64,000 bases of DNA from an uncultured Serinicoccus sp. (GCF_947487915.1 NZ_CANKYH010000008.1:124001-188000); one strand, 5' to 3'. Counted from the stretch's first letter, positions 31,236-40,030 are shown. A program made the numbers and translations. Notes: generated by a model not told the origin, from the letters alone.

Positions 31236-32104
31236 GCACCCCTTCCCCGCGCGCCGGGCGTGCCCTGTCGCTGGCGGCCACGGTGGCGAGGGACCACGGC
31301 CTGCCGGCCGACGACCTGCGGGTCCTGCACGACTCGTTCAGCGTCATCGTCCATCTCGCGCCGGCCCCCGTGGTGCTGCGCGTGCCGACGCTGACGGTGC
31401 TCCCCCTCGCGGAGGACGTGGCCCAGCGACGACGGGAGATGGAGGTGTCGGCCTGGCTCGTCGGGCAGGGCTTCCCGGTGGTCCCCCCGAGCGACCTGGT
31501 GCCGGAGGAGGTGCTGGTGGTCGAGGACGTGGCCATCACGGCCTGGCGTTGGGTGGAGCACCGGGACGAGGGCTTCGATCCGGTCGTCTTCCGCGAGCGC
31601 ATGCCTCTCGTGGCCGACCTGCACCGTGCGTTGGCGGGCTATCCCGGAGCGCTCGCGGAGTGGGTGCCCCTGCACGGGTGCGAGTCGATGCTGGACGGCG
31701 TCGAGTCGTCCGGGGTCCTGCCCGCGCAGGACGTCGCCAGGGCCCGGCGGGAGCTTGCTGTGGTGCGGGAGCGCTGCTCGGGCCTCGACGGTCTCGTCCC
31801 GACCCACGGCGACGCCCCCTACTACAACGCGTTGGTCACGCCGCACGGCACGCTCGTGGGAGATCTCGAGCACGTGGGGCTGACCCCGCTGGAGTGGGAC
31901 CTCGTCGGATGCTCCGAGGAGATGATCGAGGCCTACACCTCGGCAGGAGGGGCGGTCCCCGACCCCGAGCGGCTCGGCCTCATGGAGGTCGCCCGCAACG
32001 TCCAGCTCGTGGCCGCCCACACCTTCGTCCGTTCCGTGCCCGAGCTCGGGCCGGGGATGGCTCCGCTGGTCGAGGCCTGGCGCGGGTCGCCCGAGCTGAT
32101 GTGA
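31232..32104 (+). CDS. aminoglycoside phosphotransferase (APH)-family kinase
   Basis: 290 residues in the protein-kinase-like APH fold. The catalytic loop is LVPTHGDAPYYNALV near residue 190 and the metal-binding DFG equivalent is LVGDLEHVGLTPLEWDL near 210. The N-lobe has the beta-strand pair VIVHLAPAPVVLRVPT. It would phosphorylate a small hydroxyl-bearing molecule; many chromosomal members are not resistance enzymes. Coupled to the upstream GNAT by ATGA overlap. GNAT plus APH hints at modification of an aminoglycoside-like compound, but the pairing is common in actinobacteria and this is speculation. Confidence 0.78.
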   Translation: MSTPSPRAGRALSLAATVARDHGLPADDLRVLHDSFSVIVHLAPAPVVLRVPTLTVLPLAEDVAQRRREMEVSAWLVGQGFPVVPPSDLVPEEVLVVEDVAITAWRWVEHRDEGFDPVVFRERMPLVADLHRALAGYPGALAEWVPLHGCESMLDGVESSGVLPAQDVARARRELAVVRERCSGLDGLVPTHGDAPYYNALVTPHGTLVGDLEHVGLTPLEWDLVGCSEEMIEAYTSAGGAVPDPERLGLMEVARNVQLVAAHTFVRSVPELGPGMAPLVEAWRGSPELM

Positions 32105-32158
32105 CCGGCTCGCCCGGCCCCGGGTGAGCCTGGGTAGCACCCCTTCCGGGTGCACCGG

Positions 32159-32716
32159 TCACTGGTGCACGTGCGCCCGCTGCCCCTCGCGGTCGAAGGT
32201 CATGATCAGCTCGGCGGGGCCGTCCAGGGCGCGGATGGCGTGCGGGGTCATGGTGGAGAACTCTGCCGCCTCGCCGGTGCCGACCTCGATCTCCCGGTCG
32301 CCCAGGAGCAGCCGCACCCGGCCCTCGATGACGACGAACCAGTCGTGGCCGGGGTGCACCCGCTGGTCGGGGTTCCGGGGCGAGGGCTCGAGACGCATCT
32401 TGATCGCCACGGTCCGTCCGTCCGGGCGGCTGAGCGGCCACGTCGTCTGGCCCCCGGAGCTGTGCGGGGCGGGCCGGATGACGACGTCGTCGTCCCCCGG
32501 CCGCTCGAAGAGCGCGTCCAGACTCACACCCAGCGCCTGCGCCAGCGGCACGAGGACGTCCAGCCCGAGGGTCCGTCGGCCGGTCTCGATGCGGCTGATC
32601 GTCGAGGGGCTGAGATGGGTGCGCTCGGCCAGCTCCTCGAGCGAGTAGCCCAGCGTGCTGCGCAGGCTGCGCAGCCGGGTGCGGGCCAGGGTCTCGACAT
32701 CGGTGATCGGGCTCAT
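32159..32716 (-). CDS. XRE-type regulator with C-terminal cupin
   Basis: 185 residues. The helix-turn-helix is TRLRSLRSTLGYSLEELAER with the recognition part HLSPSTISRIETGRRTLG (residues ~13-50). A cupin barrel fills residues 110-180 (HPGHDWFVVIEGRVRLLLGD; FSTMTPHAIRAL), which in this class senses a small ligand or metal. It is divergent from the flavoenzyme-methyltransferase fusion, and the 78-bp gap carries the palindrome TTGCG-AATTC-CGCAA. Local repression of both genes is likely. Start is the ATG at 32714-32716. Confidence 0.88.
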   Translation of the reverse strand: MSPITDVETLARTRLRSLRSTLGYSLEELAERTHLSPSTISRIETGRRTLGLDVLVPLAQALGVSLDALFERPGDDDVVIRPAPHSSGGQTTWPLSRPDGRTVAIKMRLEPSPRNPDQRVHPGHDWFVVIEGRVRLLLGDREIEVGTGEAAEFSTMTPHAIRALDGPAELIMTFDREGQRAHVHQ

Positions 32717-32737
32717 GAGACCAGGGTCTCGCAGATG

Positions 32738-32752
32738 TTGCGAATTCCGCAA
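32738..32752. promoter_or_regulatory. candidate operator of the XRE-cupin regulator
   Basis: TTGCG-AATTC-CGCAA, a perfect palindrome, centred 29 bp upstream of the regulator ATG and 50 bp upstream of the divergent fusion gene. GATAGT, a possible -10 for the fusion gene, follows at about 32764. Confidence 0.6.
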
Positions 32753-32794
32753 ACTCATTCCCTGATAGTGCACAGCAGGTCTACCGTGGTCAGC

Positions 32795-34420
32795 ATGACG
32801 ACGCACCACGACTTCCACCAGCACGACCACAGCTCCGGACCCGCCATGGAGCGCCACTGCGATGTCGCCATCATCGGCGCGTCCGCGGCGGGCCTGGCCG
32901 CGGCGCTGCAGCTGGCCCGCCAGCGACGGACCGCGATCGCCGTCGACGACGGCACCCCGCGCAACGCCCCGGCCGACCACATGCACGGCTACCTCGGGCG
33001 GGAGGGTGCAGCGCCCTCCGAGCTGGTCGCCGTCGGACGCGAGGAGGTGCGCGGCTACGGCGGCGAGGTGCTCACCGGTCGCGTGCTCGCCGTCCACCCC
33101 GCGGTGGACGGGCGCTTCCGCGTGGAGCTGAGCGGCGGGCATACCCTCCTGGCCCGACGCGTGCTCGCGGCGACCGGCATCGTCGACGAGCTCCCCAACA
33201 TCGACGGCGTCGCCCAGCGGTGGGGTCAGGACGTCATCCACTGCCCGTTCTGCCACGGCTACGAGGTGCGCGACCAGCGGCTGGTCCAGGTCGTCACCCA
33301 TCCGATGGGCCTGCACCCCACGGCGGTGCTCCGTCACCTCACCGACCGGTTGACGGTCGTGCTGCACGACGTGACCGGGTGGGACTCTGGCGCCGAGGCG
33401 ACCGTCAACCGTCTCGAGGCCGTCGGCGTGCCCGTGGTGCGCACCGACGTGCGGCGCGTCGCCACCGGGCCGGACGGCGGGGTGACCGGTGTGGAGCTCG
33501 TCGACGGGACGGTGGTGGGTGCCGACGCGGTGCTCGTCGGCACCCGGTTCCACGCCCGTCTGGAGGTGCTCGCGCCGCTCGGGATCGAGGCGAGCGCGCA
33601 CCCCACCGGTCTGGGTGAGGTGCTGCAGGTGGACCCGATGACCGGTCAGACCGCCGTCGCCGGGGTGTATGCGGCGGGCAACCTCACCGACCCCTCCCTC
33701 CAGGTGCTGCCCTCGGCCGCCCACGGGAGCCGGGTCGGTGCGATGATCGCCTTCAGCCTGGCCGACGAGGACCTGCGCTCGGCGCAGCGCACCTCCGGTG
33801 AGGAGGGCGACTGGGACGCCCGTTACGGCACGGGGGAGCGCATGTGGAGCGGCAACCCCAACGGCACCCTGGTCGCCGAGGTCGAGGGTATGCCGCCCGG
33901 CCGGGCGCTCGACGTCGGCGCCGGAGAGGGTGGCGACGCGCTGTGGCTTGCCGAGCAGGGCTGGGACGTCACCGCCAGCGACATCTCCGGTGCCGCGCTG
34001 GAGCACCTGGGGGCCGAGGCGAGCCGCCGCGGCCTGGCGGTGACCCTGCTGCACCGGGACGCCAACGCCCCCGGGGCGTTCGAGACCGGTGCCTACGACC
34101 TCGTCTCGTTGCAGTACGGCTCCTTCCTGCGCACCCCGGAGCAGCGTGGGCTGCGCTCCCTGCTCGGTGCGGTCGCGCCCGGGGGGACGCTGCTCGTCGT
34201 CGGCCACGACCTGTCCCCGCTGCGGGATCCGGTCGACCCGTCCGAGCAGACCCGGATGTTCGACCCCGGCGCCTACGTCGGTGCCGAGGAGGTCGCCGCG
34301 GCCCTCGAGGCGGAGGCGGGATGGCGGGTGGAGGTCTTCGAGACCCGGCCCCGGCCGGCGGGTGCCGCCTCCACCCACCACGTCGACGACGTGGTGGTGC
34401 GGGCGGTCCGGGAGGGCTGA
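32795..34420 (+). CDS. CxxC thioredoxin reductase-like flavoenzyme fused to SAM methyltransferase
   Basis: 541 residues in two enzymes. Residues 22-330 are a thioredoxin-reductase-type flavoprotein: FAD loop DVAIIGASAAGLAAAL, redox pair Cys150/Cys153 in HCPFCHGYEV, and the second FAD motif VAGVYAAGNLTDPSLQ near 295. The usual GxGxxA NADPH loop is missing (THPMGLHPTAVL in its place). Residues ~340-540 are a class I methyltransferase with SAM motif LDVGAGEGGDALWLAEQGW near 368. The N-terminus is His-rich (THHDFHQHDHSSG). CPFCHGYE resembles dithiol oxidases such as GliT, and the methyltransferase is of the TehB/thiopurine type, so the fusion may oxidise and S-methylate a dithiol or metalloid compound. 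That function is inference. It is divergent from the XRE-cupin regulator. Confidence 0.85.
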   Translation: MTTHHDFHQHDHSSGPAMERHCDVAIIGASAAGLAAALQLARQRRTAIAVDDGTPRNAPADHMHGYLGREGAAPSELVAVGREEVRGYGGEVLTGRVLAVHPAVDGRFRVELSGGHTLLARRVLAATGIVDELPNIDGVAQRWGQDVIHCPFCHGYEVRDQRLVQVVTHPMGLHPTAVLRHLTDRLTVVLHDVTGWDSGAEATVNRLEAVGVPVVRTDVRRVATGPDGGVTGVELVDGTVVGADAVLVGTRFHARLEVLAPLGIEASAHPTGLGEVLQVDPMTGQTAVAGVYAAGNLTDPSLQVLPSAAHGSRVGAMIAFSLADEDLRSAQRTSGEEGDWDARYGTGERMWSGNPNGTLVAEVEGMPPGRALDVGAGEGGDALWLAEQGWDVTASDISGAALEHLGAEASRRGLAVTLLHRDANAPGAFETGAYDLVSLQYGSFLRTPEQRGLRSLLGAVAPGGTLLVVGHDLSPLRDPVDPSEQTRMFDPGAYVGAEEVAAALEAEAGWRVEVFETRPRPAGAASTHHVDDVVVRAVREG

Positions 34421-34463
34421 GGAGGCACTCTGGCGTCCCTGCAGTCAGCTCTCGGCCGGCAGG

Positions 34464-35659
34464 TCATCCGTCAGCCTCCTCGACGCGGCTGACAGTTGAC
34501 GTGCCGGCGGAGGGTTGACCAGCCGGCTGCCGGAGCCGGGCCGCCTGGCGCACGAGGTGGTCCCGCTCGGCCGTGTTCGACGCCTCCCGGGCCGCCCGGC
34601 CGTACAGCTCGGCGGCCCGTGCGGGCTCACCGGCTCGCTCGTGGAGGAACGCCTGCGCCGCGGTGCGGCGGGGTATGCCGTCCGGCACTGCTGCGAGCGC
34701 CCGTAACCCGGCCTTGGGGCCGTCGGCCTGTCCCCGTGCCACCGCCCGGTTGAGGGCCACCACGGGGCTGCCGGTGAGGGCGTGCAGCTCGTCGTACCAG
34801 CCGACGATCTGCGGCCAGTCGGTCTCCTGCGCACTCGGGGCGTCGGCGTGCAGGGCGGCGATCGCGGCCTGGGCCTGGAACTCCCCGAGCCGGTCGGTGG
34901 CCAGCGCCGGCTGCAGCAGCTCGACCGCCTCGGCGATGAGAGCCGTGTCCCAGAGCGAGCGGTCCTGGTCCTCCAGGGTCACCAGGGAGCCGTCCTGCGC
35001 GAAGCGGGATGCGCGCCGGGCGTGGTGGAGGAGCATGAGCGCCAGCAGCCCGATGGCCTCGGGGTCGTCGGCGGCGGTGGTCAGCTGCCGGGCCAGCCGG
35101 ATCGCCTCGGCGGCGAGGTCGACCTCCCCGTGGTAGCCCTCGTTGAAGATCAGGTAGAGGACCCGCAGGACGCGGCCGAGGTCCCGGGCGCTCCCCGCCC
35201 CGAGCCCCTGGTCGGCGATCGTCCGCCTGGCCCGGTTGATGCGTTGGGCCATGGTCGCCTCCGGGACGAGGTATGCCGCGGCCACCTGGCGGGTGGTCAG
35301 CCCGCCGACGGCCCGTAGCGTCAGCGCCACCGCCGAGGCCGGGCTGAGCGAGGGGTGGCAGCACAGGACGAGCAGGAGCAGCGTGTCGTCGGCCTGCTCG
35401 GTCGGCCCGGGGGCCGGCTGGTCCAGGTCCGCCTGCTCGCGCCGGTGCCGCGCCGTCTCCGACCGGACGTGGTCCAGCCACCGGCGCCAGAGACGGTGAC
35501 CAGCCATGCCTGCGGGTCGGACGGCATACCCTCCGGCCACCGGGCGGACGCCTCGATCATCGCCTCCTGCACCGCGTCCTCGGCTGACGCGAAGTCCGCT
35601 CCGCGCCGGACGAGGGCGGCCAGTGCCCGGGGTCCGAGCTGCCTCAGCAGGTCCTCCAC
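34464..35659 (-). pseudogene. ECF42-type sigma factor, frameshifted
   Basis: The C-terminal ~330 residues are a clear ECF sigma factor of the group with a DUF6596/TPR-like extension: sigma-4 region LRAVGGLTTRQVAAAYLVPE and MAQRINRARRTI, then ARVLYLIFNEGYHG-type conserved sequence (seen as VLRVLYLIFNEGY). The N-terminal sigma-2 region (VEDLLRQLGPRALAALVRRG; SAEDAVQEAMIEASARWPEG; AWLVTV) is in another frame, and the frames meet near 35486-35492, where one base appears to be missing between AWLVTV and RRWLDHVRSETA. GTG at 35657-35659 is the natural start, 11 bp after the YCII/DGPF gene. Intact, it would direct RNA polymerase to its own promoter. It is a recent pseudogene or carries a sequencing error; every other feature is conserved. 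Confidence 0.8.
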
Positions 35660-35670
35660 GCCACGCCTCC

Positions 35671-36090
35671 TCAGGCGTCCGTCGGGGGCTCCTGGCCGAG
35701 GAACGGGCGCACCTCGAGCCACTCGTAGATCGGCTCTCCCCCCGGCCCCGGTGCGGCGGAGAGCTCGGCGGCCGCCGCGTAGGCCCGCTCCTCGGTGTCC
35801 ACGTCGATGACCATCCACCCGGCGATGAGGTCCTTGGTCTCCGCGAAGGGCCCGTCGGTGACCGGGGGCTTCCCCTCGCCTCCGTGCCGCACGAAGGTGC
35901 CCTCGGGTGCGAGCGCCTGCCCGTCGACGAACTCACCGCGCTCCCTCAGCCGGTCAGCGAACGCGTCCATGAACCGCAGGTGGTCGGCGACCTCCTGCTC
36001 GGTCCACCGGTCCATCGGCACATCCGTCCCCGGCAGCGGGTCGGGGCCCGAGCTGCGACGGTAGTGCTTGAGCAACAGGTACCTGGCCAT
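35671..36090 (-). CDS. YCII/DGPF-domain protein, partner of the ECF sigma factor
   Basis: 139 residues, starting MARYLLLKHYRRSSG. The DGPF motif is VTDGPFAETKDLIAGW near residue 82, with the YCII-like ferredoxin fold around it and a C-terminal YEWLEVRPFLG. Genes of this family are the hallmark partners of ECF42 sigma factors; the protein is thought to serve the sigma factor's stress response but its reaction is unknown. Start is the ATG at 36088-36090. It precedes the sigma gene in one operon and has a sigma-type promoter motif upstream. Confidence 0.88.
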   Translation of the reverse strand: MARYLLLKHYRRSSGPDPLPGTDVPMDRWTEQEVADHLRFMDAFADRLRERGEFVDGQALAPEGTFVRHGGEGKPPVTDGPFAETKDLIAGWMVIDVDTEERAYAAAAELSAAPGPGGEPIYEWLEVRPFLGQEPPTDA

Positions 36091-36141
36091 GACGTCCTCC
36101 TGGTGTCCGTGACGGCCCTGGTAGCCGCCATCTGTCCGGGG

Positions 36142-36168
36142 GACGGAGCCGAGGCGGCGTTCTCGACA
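36142..36168 (-). promoter_or_regulatory. candidate ECF42 promoter of the YCII-sigma operon
   Basis: On the minus strand, TGTCGA (36163-36168) and CGTC (36142-36145) are separated by 17 bases, about 52 bases before the YCII start. This matches the TGTCGA...CGTC pattern described for ECF42 promoters, so the operon was probably autoregulated. Confidence 0.55.
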
Positions 36169-36267
36169 CCGGGTCGCCGATCCGAGTCTGCGTCCGGTCC
36201 GGTCCGGTCGCAAGACCAGGTGGCCGGAGCACGCGGCCGCCCGCTCGCCACCACCTAGGGTCACCCC

Positions 36268-37443
36268 ATGGCGTCCACCACCCCCCGTCGCGCCGTCGTC
36301 ACGATCGTGGTGGCGATGCTGCTCGGGACCTCGGTGTGGTTCAGCGCCAACAGCGCGGCCGACGGGCTGCGCGTCGAGTGGGGTCTGGACGCCGCCGGGA
36401 TCGGAGCGCTGACCCTGGCGGTGCAGCTGGGCTTCGCGCTCGGCACGGTCGGCATGGCGATGTCCGGGCTGGCGGACCGCTTCCGTGCCAGCCGCGTCTT
36501 CGCGGTCTCCGCCGTCGTGGCCGCGCTCACCAACGCGGGCTTCGCGCTGCTCGCCACCGGACCGCTCGAGGGCATGGCGTGGCGCTTCGTCACCGGCATG
36601 GCCCTGGCCGGGGTCTACCCCCTGGGGATGAAGATGGTGGTCTCCTGGGACCCCGGCAGGGCGGGCGCGAGCCTGGGTTGGCTGGTGGGCATGCTGACGC
36701 TCGGGACGGCGCTCCCGCACGGGATCCGGGCCGTCGGCGTCGGCGTCGACTGGACGCAGGTGATGCTCACCTCCTCGGTCCTCTCCCTGGGCGCTGCCGC
36801 GCTCGTGCTCGCCCTGGGGGACGGGCCGCACCTGCCCCCGGCGAGGCCCGGCGGCCTGCGCTGGGGGGCGGTGCTGCGCGCGTTCACCGTCCGCGACTAC
36901 CGCTCTGCGGCCTTCGGCTACTTCGGCCACATGTGGGAGCTGTACGCCTTCTGGACCCTGGTCCCGCTCCTGGTGGCCGACGCCCTCTCTCCGGGCGGTG
37001 GCACCGTCCCGGCGTGGTCCTTCGCCGTCATCGGCGTCGGCGCGCTCGGGTGCGTCGTCGGGGGGCGGTTGTCGGCGACCTGGGGCAGCGGCCGGGTGGC
37101 CGTGGTGGCGCTCGCGGCCTCCGGCCTGGTGTGCGCGGCATACCCGCTGCTCGTCGCGGGACCGGCCTGGCTGGTGCTCGCCGTGCTGCTGGTCTGGGGT
37201 GTCGCGGTCATCACCGACTCGCCGCAGTTCTCCGCGCTGAGCGCCCGCGCCTGCCCGCAGCACCTGGTCGGCAGCGCCCTGGCCATCCAGAACAGCCTCG
37301 GCTTCGCGCTCAGCGCCGGGTCGATCCTGCTGGTCTCCGCCACGTATGCCGGTCTCGGCGCCGCGGTCGCGTGGCTGCTCCTGCCCGGTCCGGTCCTGGG
37401 GCTGCTGGCGATGGCGCGGGAGCGCCGCCACGCCCGCGGGTAG
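36268..37443 (+). CDS. MFS transporter
   Basis: 391 residues with 12 predicted helices. The cytoplasmic loop 2-3 motif appears as [12 protein letters not shown] near residue 68, the MFS motif A position. The first helix ([21 protein letters not shown]) and TM5 region ([20 protein letters not shown]) are like the CynX/NimT-type exporters. Substrate unknown. The start is the ATG at 36268; TAGGGT at 36256-36261 lies six bases ahead, suggesting a leaderless mRNA. It is divergent from the YCII-sigma operon. Confidence 0.88.
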   Translation: MASTTPRRAVVTIVVAMLLGTSVWFSANSAADGLRVEWGLDAAGIGALTLAVQLGFALGTVGMAMSGLADRFRASRVFAVSAVVAALTNAGFALLATGPLEGMAWRFVTGMALAGVYPLGMKMVVSWDPGRAGASLGWLVGMLTLGTALPHGIRAVGVGVDWTQVMLTSSVLSLGAAALVLALGDGPHLPPARPGGLRWGAVLRAFTVRDYRSAAFGYFGHMWELYAFWTLVPLLVADALSPGGGTVPAWSFAVIGVGALGCVVGGRLSATWGSGRVAVVALAASGLVCAAYPLLVAGPAWLVLAVLLVWGVAVITDSPQFSALSARACPQHLVGSALAIQNSLGFALSAGSILLVSATYAGLGAAVAWLLLPGPVLGLLAMARERRHARG

Positions 37444-37459
37444 CCGCACATCGGGGTGT

Positions 37460-38002
37460 TCAGGCGAGAGCGGCCCGGACGACCAGATCGACGACCGGCC
37501 GGACGTCGGTGTCGTCGTGGCGGGCGACGCGGTGCAGGATCAACCCTTCGGCGCAGGCCATGACTGCCTGGGTCGAAGCCCGGGCGTCGCGGGCTCCGAG
37601 GTCGACGAGCGCGCGCTGCAGCGCCGCCTCCAGCATCCGCCTGCCCTGTCCGAGCGTCGCCCGGAGTGCCGGTCGGTGGCCGGCCTCGAGGAAGAGCACC
37701 AGGCGCGCGCTGGTGAGCGTGCGTTGCTCCCCGGTGGTGCGGTCCAGCAGCTCGACCAGGGCGTCGACCATCTCGCGCGCCGAGCGGGGTGCGAAGGCGG
37801 CCCCCATGCCCCGCACCTCACGCTCCAGGATCGCGTCCGCCACCCCGTCGAGAAGAGCCTCCCGGGTGCGGAAGTAGTTGGACGTCGACCCTGGCGGCAG
37901 GCCTGACCGCTCGTCCACCCGCCGGTGGGTCAACGCCTTCAGTCCCTGCGTGCCGAGGAGGTCGATGGAGGCGTCGAGGGCACGGTCGCGGGAGGACGTC
38001 AT
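37460..38002 (-). CDS. TetR-family repressor
   Basis: 180 residues. The N-terminal helix-turn-helix is RALDASIDLLGTQGLKALTHRRVDE, then GLPPGSTSNYFRTREALLDG (residues ~8-55). The C-terminal ligand domain is typical in length. I start at the ATG at 38000-38002, since 21 upstream residues would cross the operator. TATAGT lies seven bases before this ATG on the minus strand, so the mRNA is probably leaderless. It is divergent from the SDR gene and both promoters flank a perfect palindrome, so it likely represses both. Confidence 0.88.
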   Translation of the reverse strand: MTSSRDRALDASIDLLGTQGLKALTHRRVDERSGLPPGSTSNYFRTREALLDGVADAILEREVRGMGAAFAPRSAREMVDALVELLDRTTGEQRTLTSARLVLFLEAGHRPALRATLGQGRRMLEAALQRALVDLGARDARASTQAVMACAEGLILHRVARHDDTDVRPVVDLVVRAALA

Positions 38003-38017
38003 ACCCACACTATAAAT

Positions 38018-38038
38018 GTAGTGACAGGCGGTCACTAC
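38018..38038. promoter_or_regulatory. candidate TetR operator
   Basis: GTAGTGAC-AGGCG-GTCACTAC, a perfect 8-bp inverted repeat with a 5-bp spacer, in the 81-bp gap between the TetR gene and the SDR gene. A weaker CACTA...TAGTG pair overlaps its right arm. Confidence 0.75.
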
Positions 38039-38083
38039 AGGAGTAGTGTCGAGGGCGGACCTCATCGGGAAGGATCGTCCGAC

Positions 38084-38914
38084 ATGCCATCAGTACTCGT
38101 CACCGGGGCAGGGCGCGGGATAGGTCAGGCCATCGTTCTGCGGCTCTCCCGCGCCGGATGGACCGTCTTCGCCGGCGTGCGGGACGACACCGCGGGGGAC
38201 CTGCTCGTGGCCCAGCACCACCGGATCACCCCGGTCCGGCTGGACGTCACCGACGGGCAGCACCTCGCTGCTCTGCCGGACCAGGTGCCCGACCGCCTGG
38301 ACGCTCTGGTCAACAACGCCGGTATCGGGGTCCTGGGTCCGGTCGAGGCGGTGAGCATCCCCGACTTCCGCCGACAGTTCGAGGTCAACGTCTTCGGACA
38401 GGTCGCCGTCACCCAGGCCGTCCTGCCTCGGTTGCGGGCGGCGAACGGCCGCATCGTGTTCATCTCCTCGACCGGTGGTCGGTCGCCGGTCCCCATGGAG
38501 GGGGCCTACTGTGCCTCCAAGTTCGCGGTCGAAGGACTGGCGGACGTGCTGCGCGTCGAGCTGGCGCCCTGGCGGATCGGGGTGTCGGTCGTGGAGCCGG
38601 GCCCGACCGACACCGGTCCCTGGCGGGAGATCACGGGCCTCTTCCAGGACATGGAGCATCGCATGACACGCGAGCACCGCGAGCTGTACGCACAGCACGT
38701 CAGGGGGATGCTCGCCCTGGTCGGGGCACTCGGGTCCCGCACCGTGCCGCCGGACGTCGTCGCCCGCGTCGTGGAGCGGGCCCTGACGACCCGTCGTCCG
38801 CGCGCCCGGTACGCCGGAGGTGCGCAGGCCCGGGCCATGGTCGCCATGAAGACGGTGCTGCCCACCCGGGTCAACGACGCCCTCGGGGTCAGGCTGCTCG
38901 GCCTGCGTTCGTGA
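38084..38914 (+). CDS. short-chain dehydrogenase/reductase
   Basis: 276 residues, a classical SDR. The NAD(P) loop is VLVTGAGRGIGQAIVLRL (residues 4-21), then LVNNAGIG near 80, catalytic Ser in IVFISSTGG near 128, and the YxxxK pair in GAYCASKFAVEG near 141. The ATG at 38084 is close to AAGGATCG. Regulated with the divergent TetR gene through the shared palindrome, so its substrate may be the TetR ligand or a derivative. Substrate unknown. Confidence 0.9.
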   Translation: MPSVLVTGAGRGIGQAIVLRLSRAGWTVFAGVRDDTAGDLLVAQHHRITPVRLDVTDGQHLAALPDQVPDRLDALVNNAGIGVLGPVEAVSIPDFRRQFEVNVFGQVAVTQAVLPRLRAANGRIVFISSTGGRSPVPMEGAYCASKFAVEGLADVLRVELAPWRIGVSVVEPGPTDTGPWREITGLFQDMEHRMTREHRELYAQHVRGMLALVGALGSRTVPPDVVARVVERALTTRRPRARYAGGAQARAMVAMKTVLPTRVNDALGVRLLGLRS

Positions 38915-39008
38915 TCGTCCACCCGTTCGGACGAGAGTCAGGGTGGTCTCCACCGCCGGCTGCGACCCGCCGCAGCAGTGGCGGCGGACCTGCGGCAGGC
39001 TGGGGTCC

Positions 39009-40004
39009 GTGGCGAGCAACCAGTCGGTCCGGATCCGCAGGGCGGTGACGCGGTATGCCGCGGGGCACGGGGCCCTGCGCGCCGCCACCGACGCCTACGT
39101 CGGGCTGGTCACCCAGCTGCTCGACGACGCGGGCATCAACTACCTGGCGGTGACCGGCCGGACCAAGACCGTCGAGTCCTTCGCCGGCAAGGCTGCCCGA
39201 CGGACGAGCAGCGGCCGGCTGGCCTTCCCGAAGCCGCTCACCGACATCACCGATCAGATCGGGGTGCGGGTCGTCACCTACGTGCAGTCCGACGTTGAGG
39301 CCGTCGCCCAGCTGCTGGACGCCCAGCTGGAGATCCGCGACGACCGCGACATGGGGCAGGAGACCGCGGCCGAGGGCCGGTTCGGCTACGCCAGCCGGCA
39401 CCTCCTGGTGGCCGTCGACGACGAGCGCGCCCGCGCGGCCGGCATCCCGGTGGGTCGGCCCGCGTCCGTGCAGATCCGCACGGTGCTGCAGCACGCATGG
39501 GCCGAGTTCGAGCACGACATCCGCTACAAGGGGTCGGTGCCGGAGGAGCACGCGCACGACTTCGACCGCCGCTTCACCCTGGCGGCCGGGCTGCTCGAGC
39601 TTGCGGACCAGCAGTTCACCGCCATCCGGGACCGGCACCGGCAGGAGCTGACCTCCCCGGCCGACGCCCCGGACGACGACCCCCGGATCGGGGCGACCGA
39701 CCTCGCCGCGTTCCTCGCCGGCCAGTTCGCCGATGCCGGGTGGTCGCGCACCGACCACTACGCCTGGATCAGCGGTCTGCTGCTGGAGCTCGGCGTCACC
39801 TCGCTGGCCGAGCTGAGGGAGGTCCTGCGGGGGGTCGACGACGCGGTGATCGACGCGCGGATGGGGTACCGCTACCCCCCGGGCGCCGTGCGCCGGCTGG
39901 ACGACTCGCTGCTGTCGGTCTACGGCGAGCGCTACGTCGCGCTGCACGGCAACGTCCACCGCCAGGAGCTCCTCACCGCCCGGCTGGCGCGGCTGCACGT
40001 CTAG
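39009..40004 (+). CDS. RelA/SpoT-domain (p)ppGpp synthetase-like protein
   Basis: About 331 residues. The nucleotidyltransferase domain of small alarmone synthetases covers residues ~25-190: GRTKTVESFAGKAAR (pyrophosphate-binding basic residues), LTDITDQIGVRVVTYV with its metal-binding Asp, and VQIRTVLQHAWAEFEHDIRYK. The catalytic Glu that normally precedes QIRT is Ser153 here (ASVQIRT). There is no HD hydrolase or TGS domain. The C-terminal ~130 residues are helical and unassigned. It may make alarmone nucleotides or, given the substitution, another product or none. The start is taken as the GTG at 39009; an earlier ATG at 38943 has no supporting ribosome site. Confidence 0.75.
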   Translation: MASNQSVRIRRAVTRYAAGHGALRAATDAYVGLVTQLLDDAGINYLAVTGRTKTVESFAGKAARRTSSGRLAFPKPLTDITDQIGVRVVTYVQSDVEAVAQLLDAQLEIRDDRDMGQETAAEGRFGYASRHLLVAVDDERARAAGIPVGRPASVQIRTVLQHAWAEFEHDIRYKGSVPEEHAHDFDRRFTLAAGLLELADQQFTAIRDRHRQELTSPADAPDDDPRIGATDLAAFLAGQFADAGWSRTDHYAWISGLLLELGVTSLAELREVLRGVDDAVIDARMGYRYPPGAVRRLDDSLLSVYGERYVALHGNVHRQELLTARLARLHV

Positions 40005-40030
40005 CACCGACGGGCTGGCAGACTCGCCGG

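Noticed and set aside
30633..32104. Aminoglycoside resistance operon
   Set aside because: The GNAT and APH-fold pair lacks close resemblance to known AAC or APH enzymes; such pairs are common in soil and marine actinobacteria.
35486..35492. Programmed frameshift in the sigma factor
   Set aside because: No slippery heptamer or downstream stem stands out, and the family is not known for recoding.
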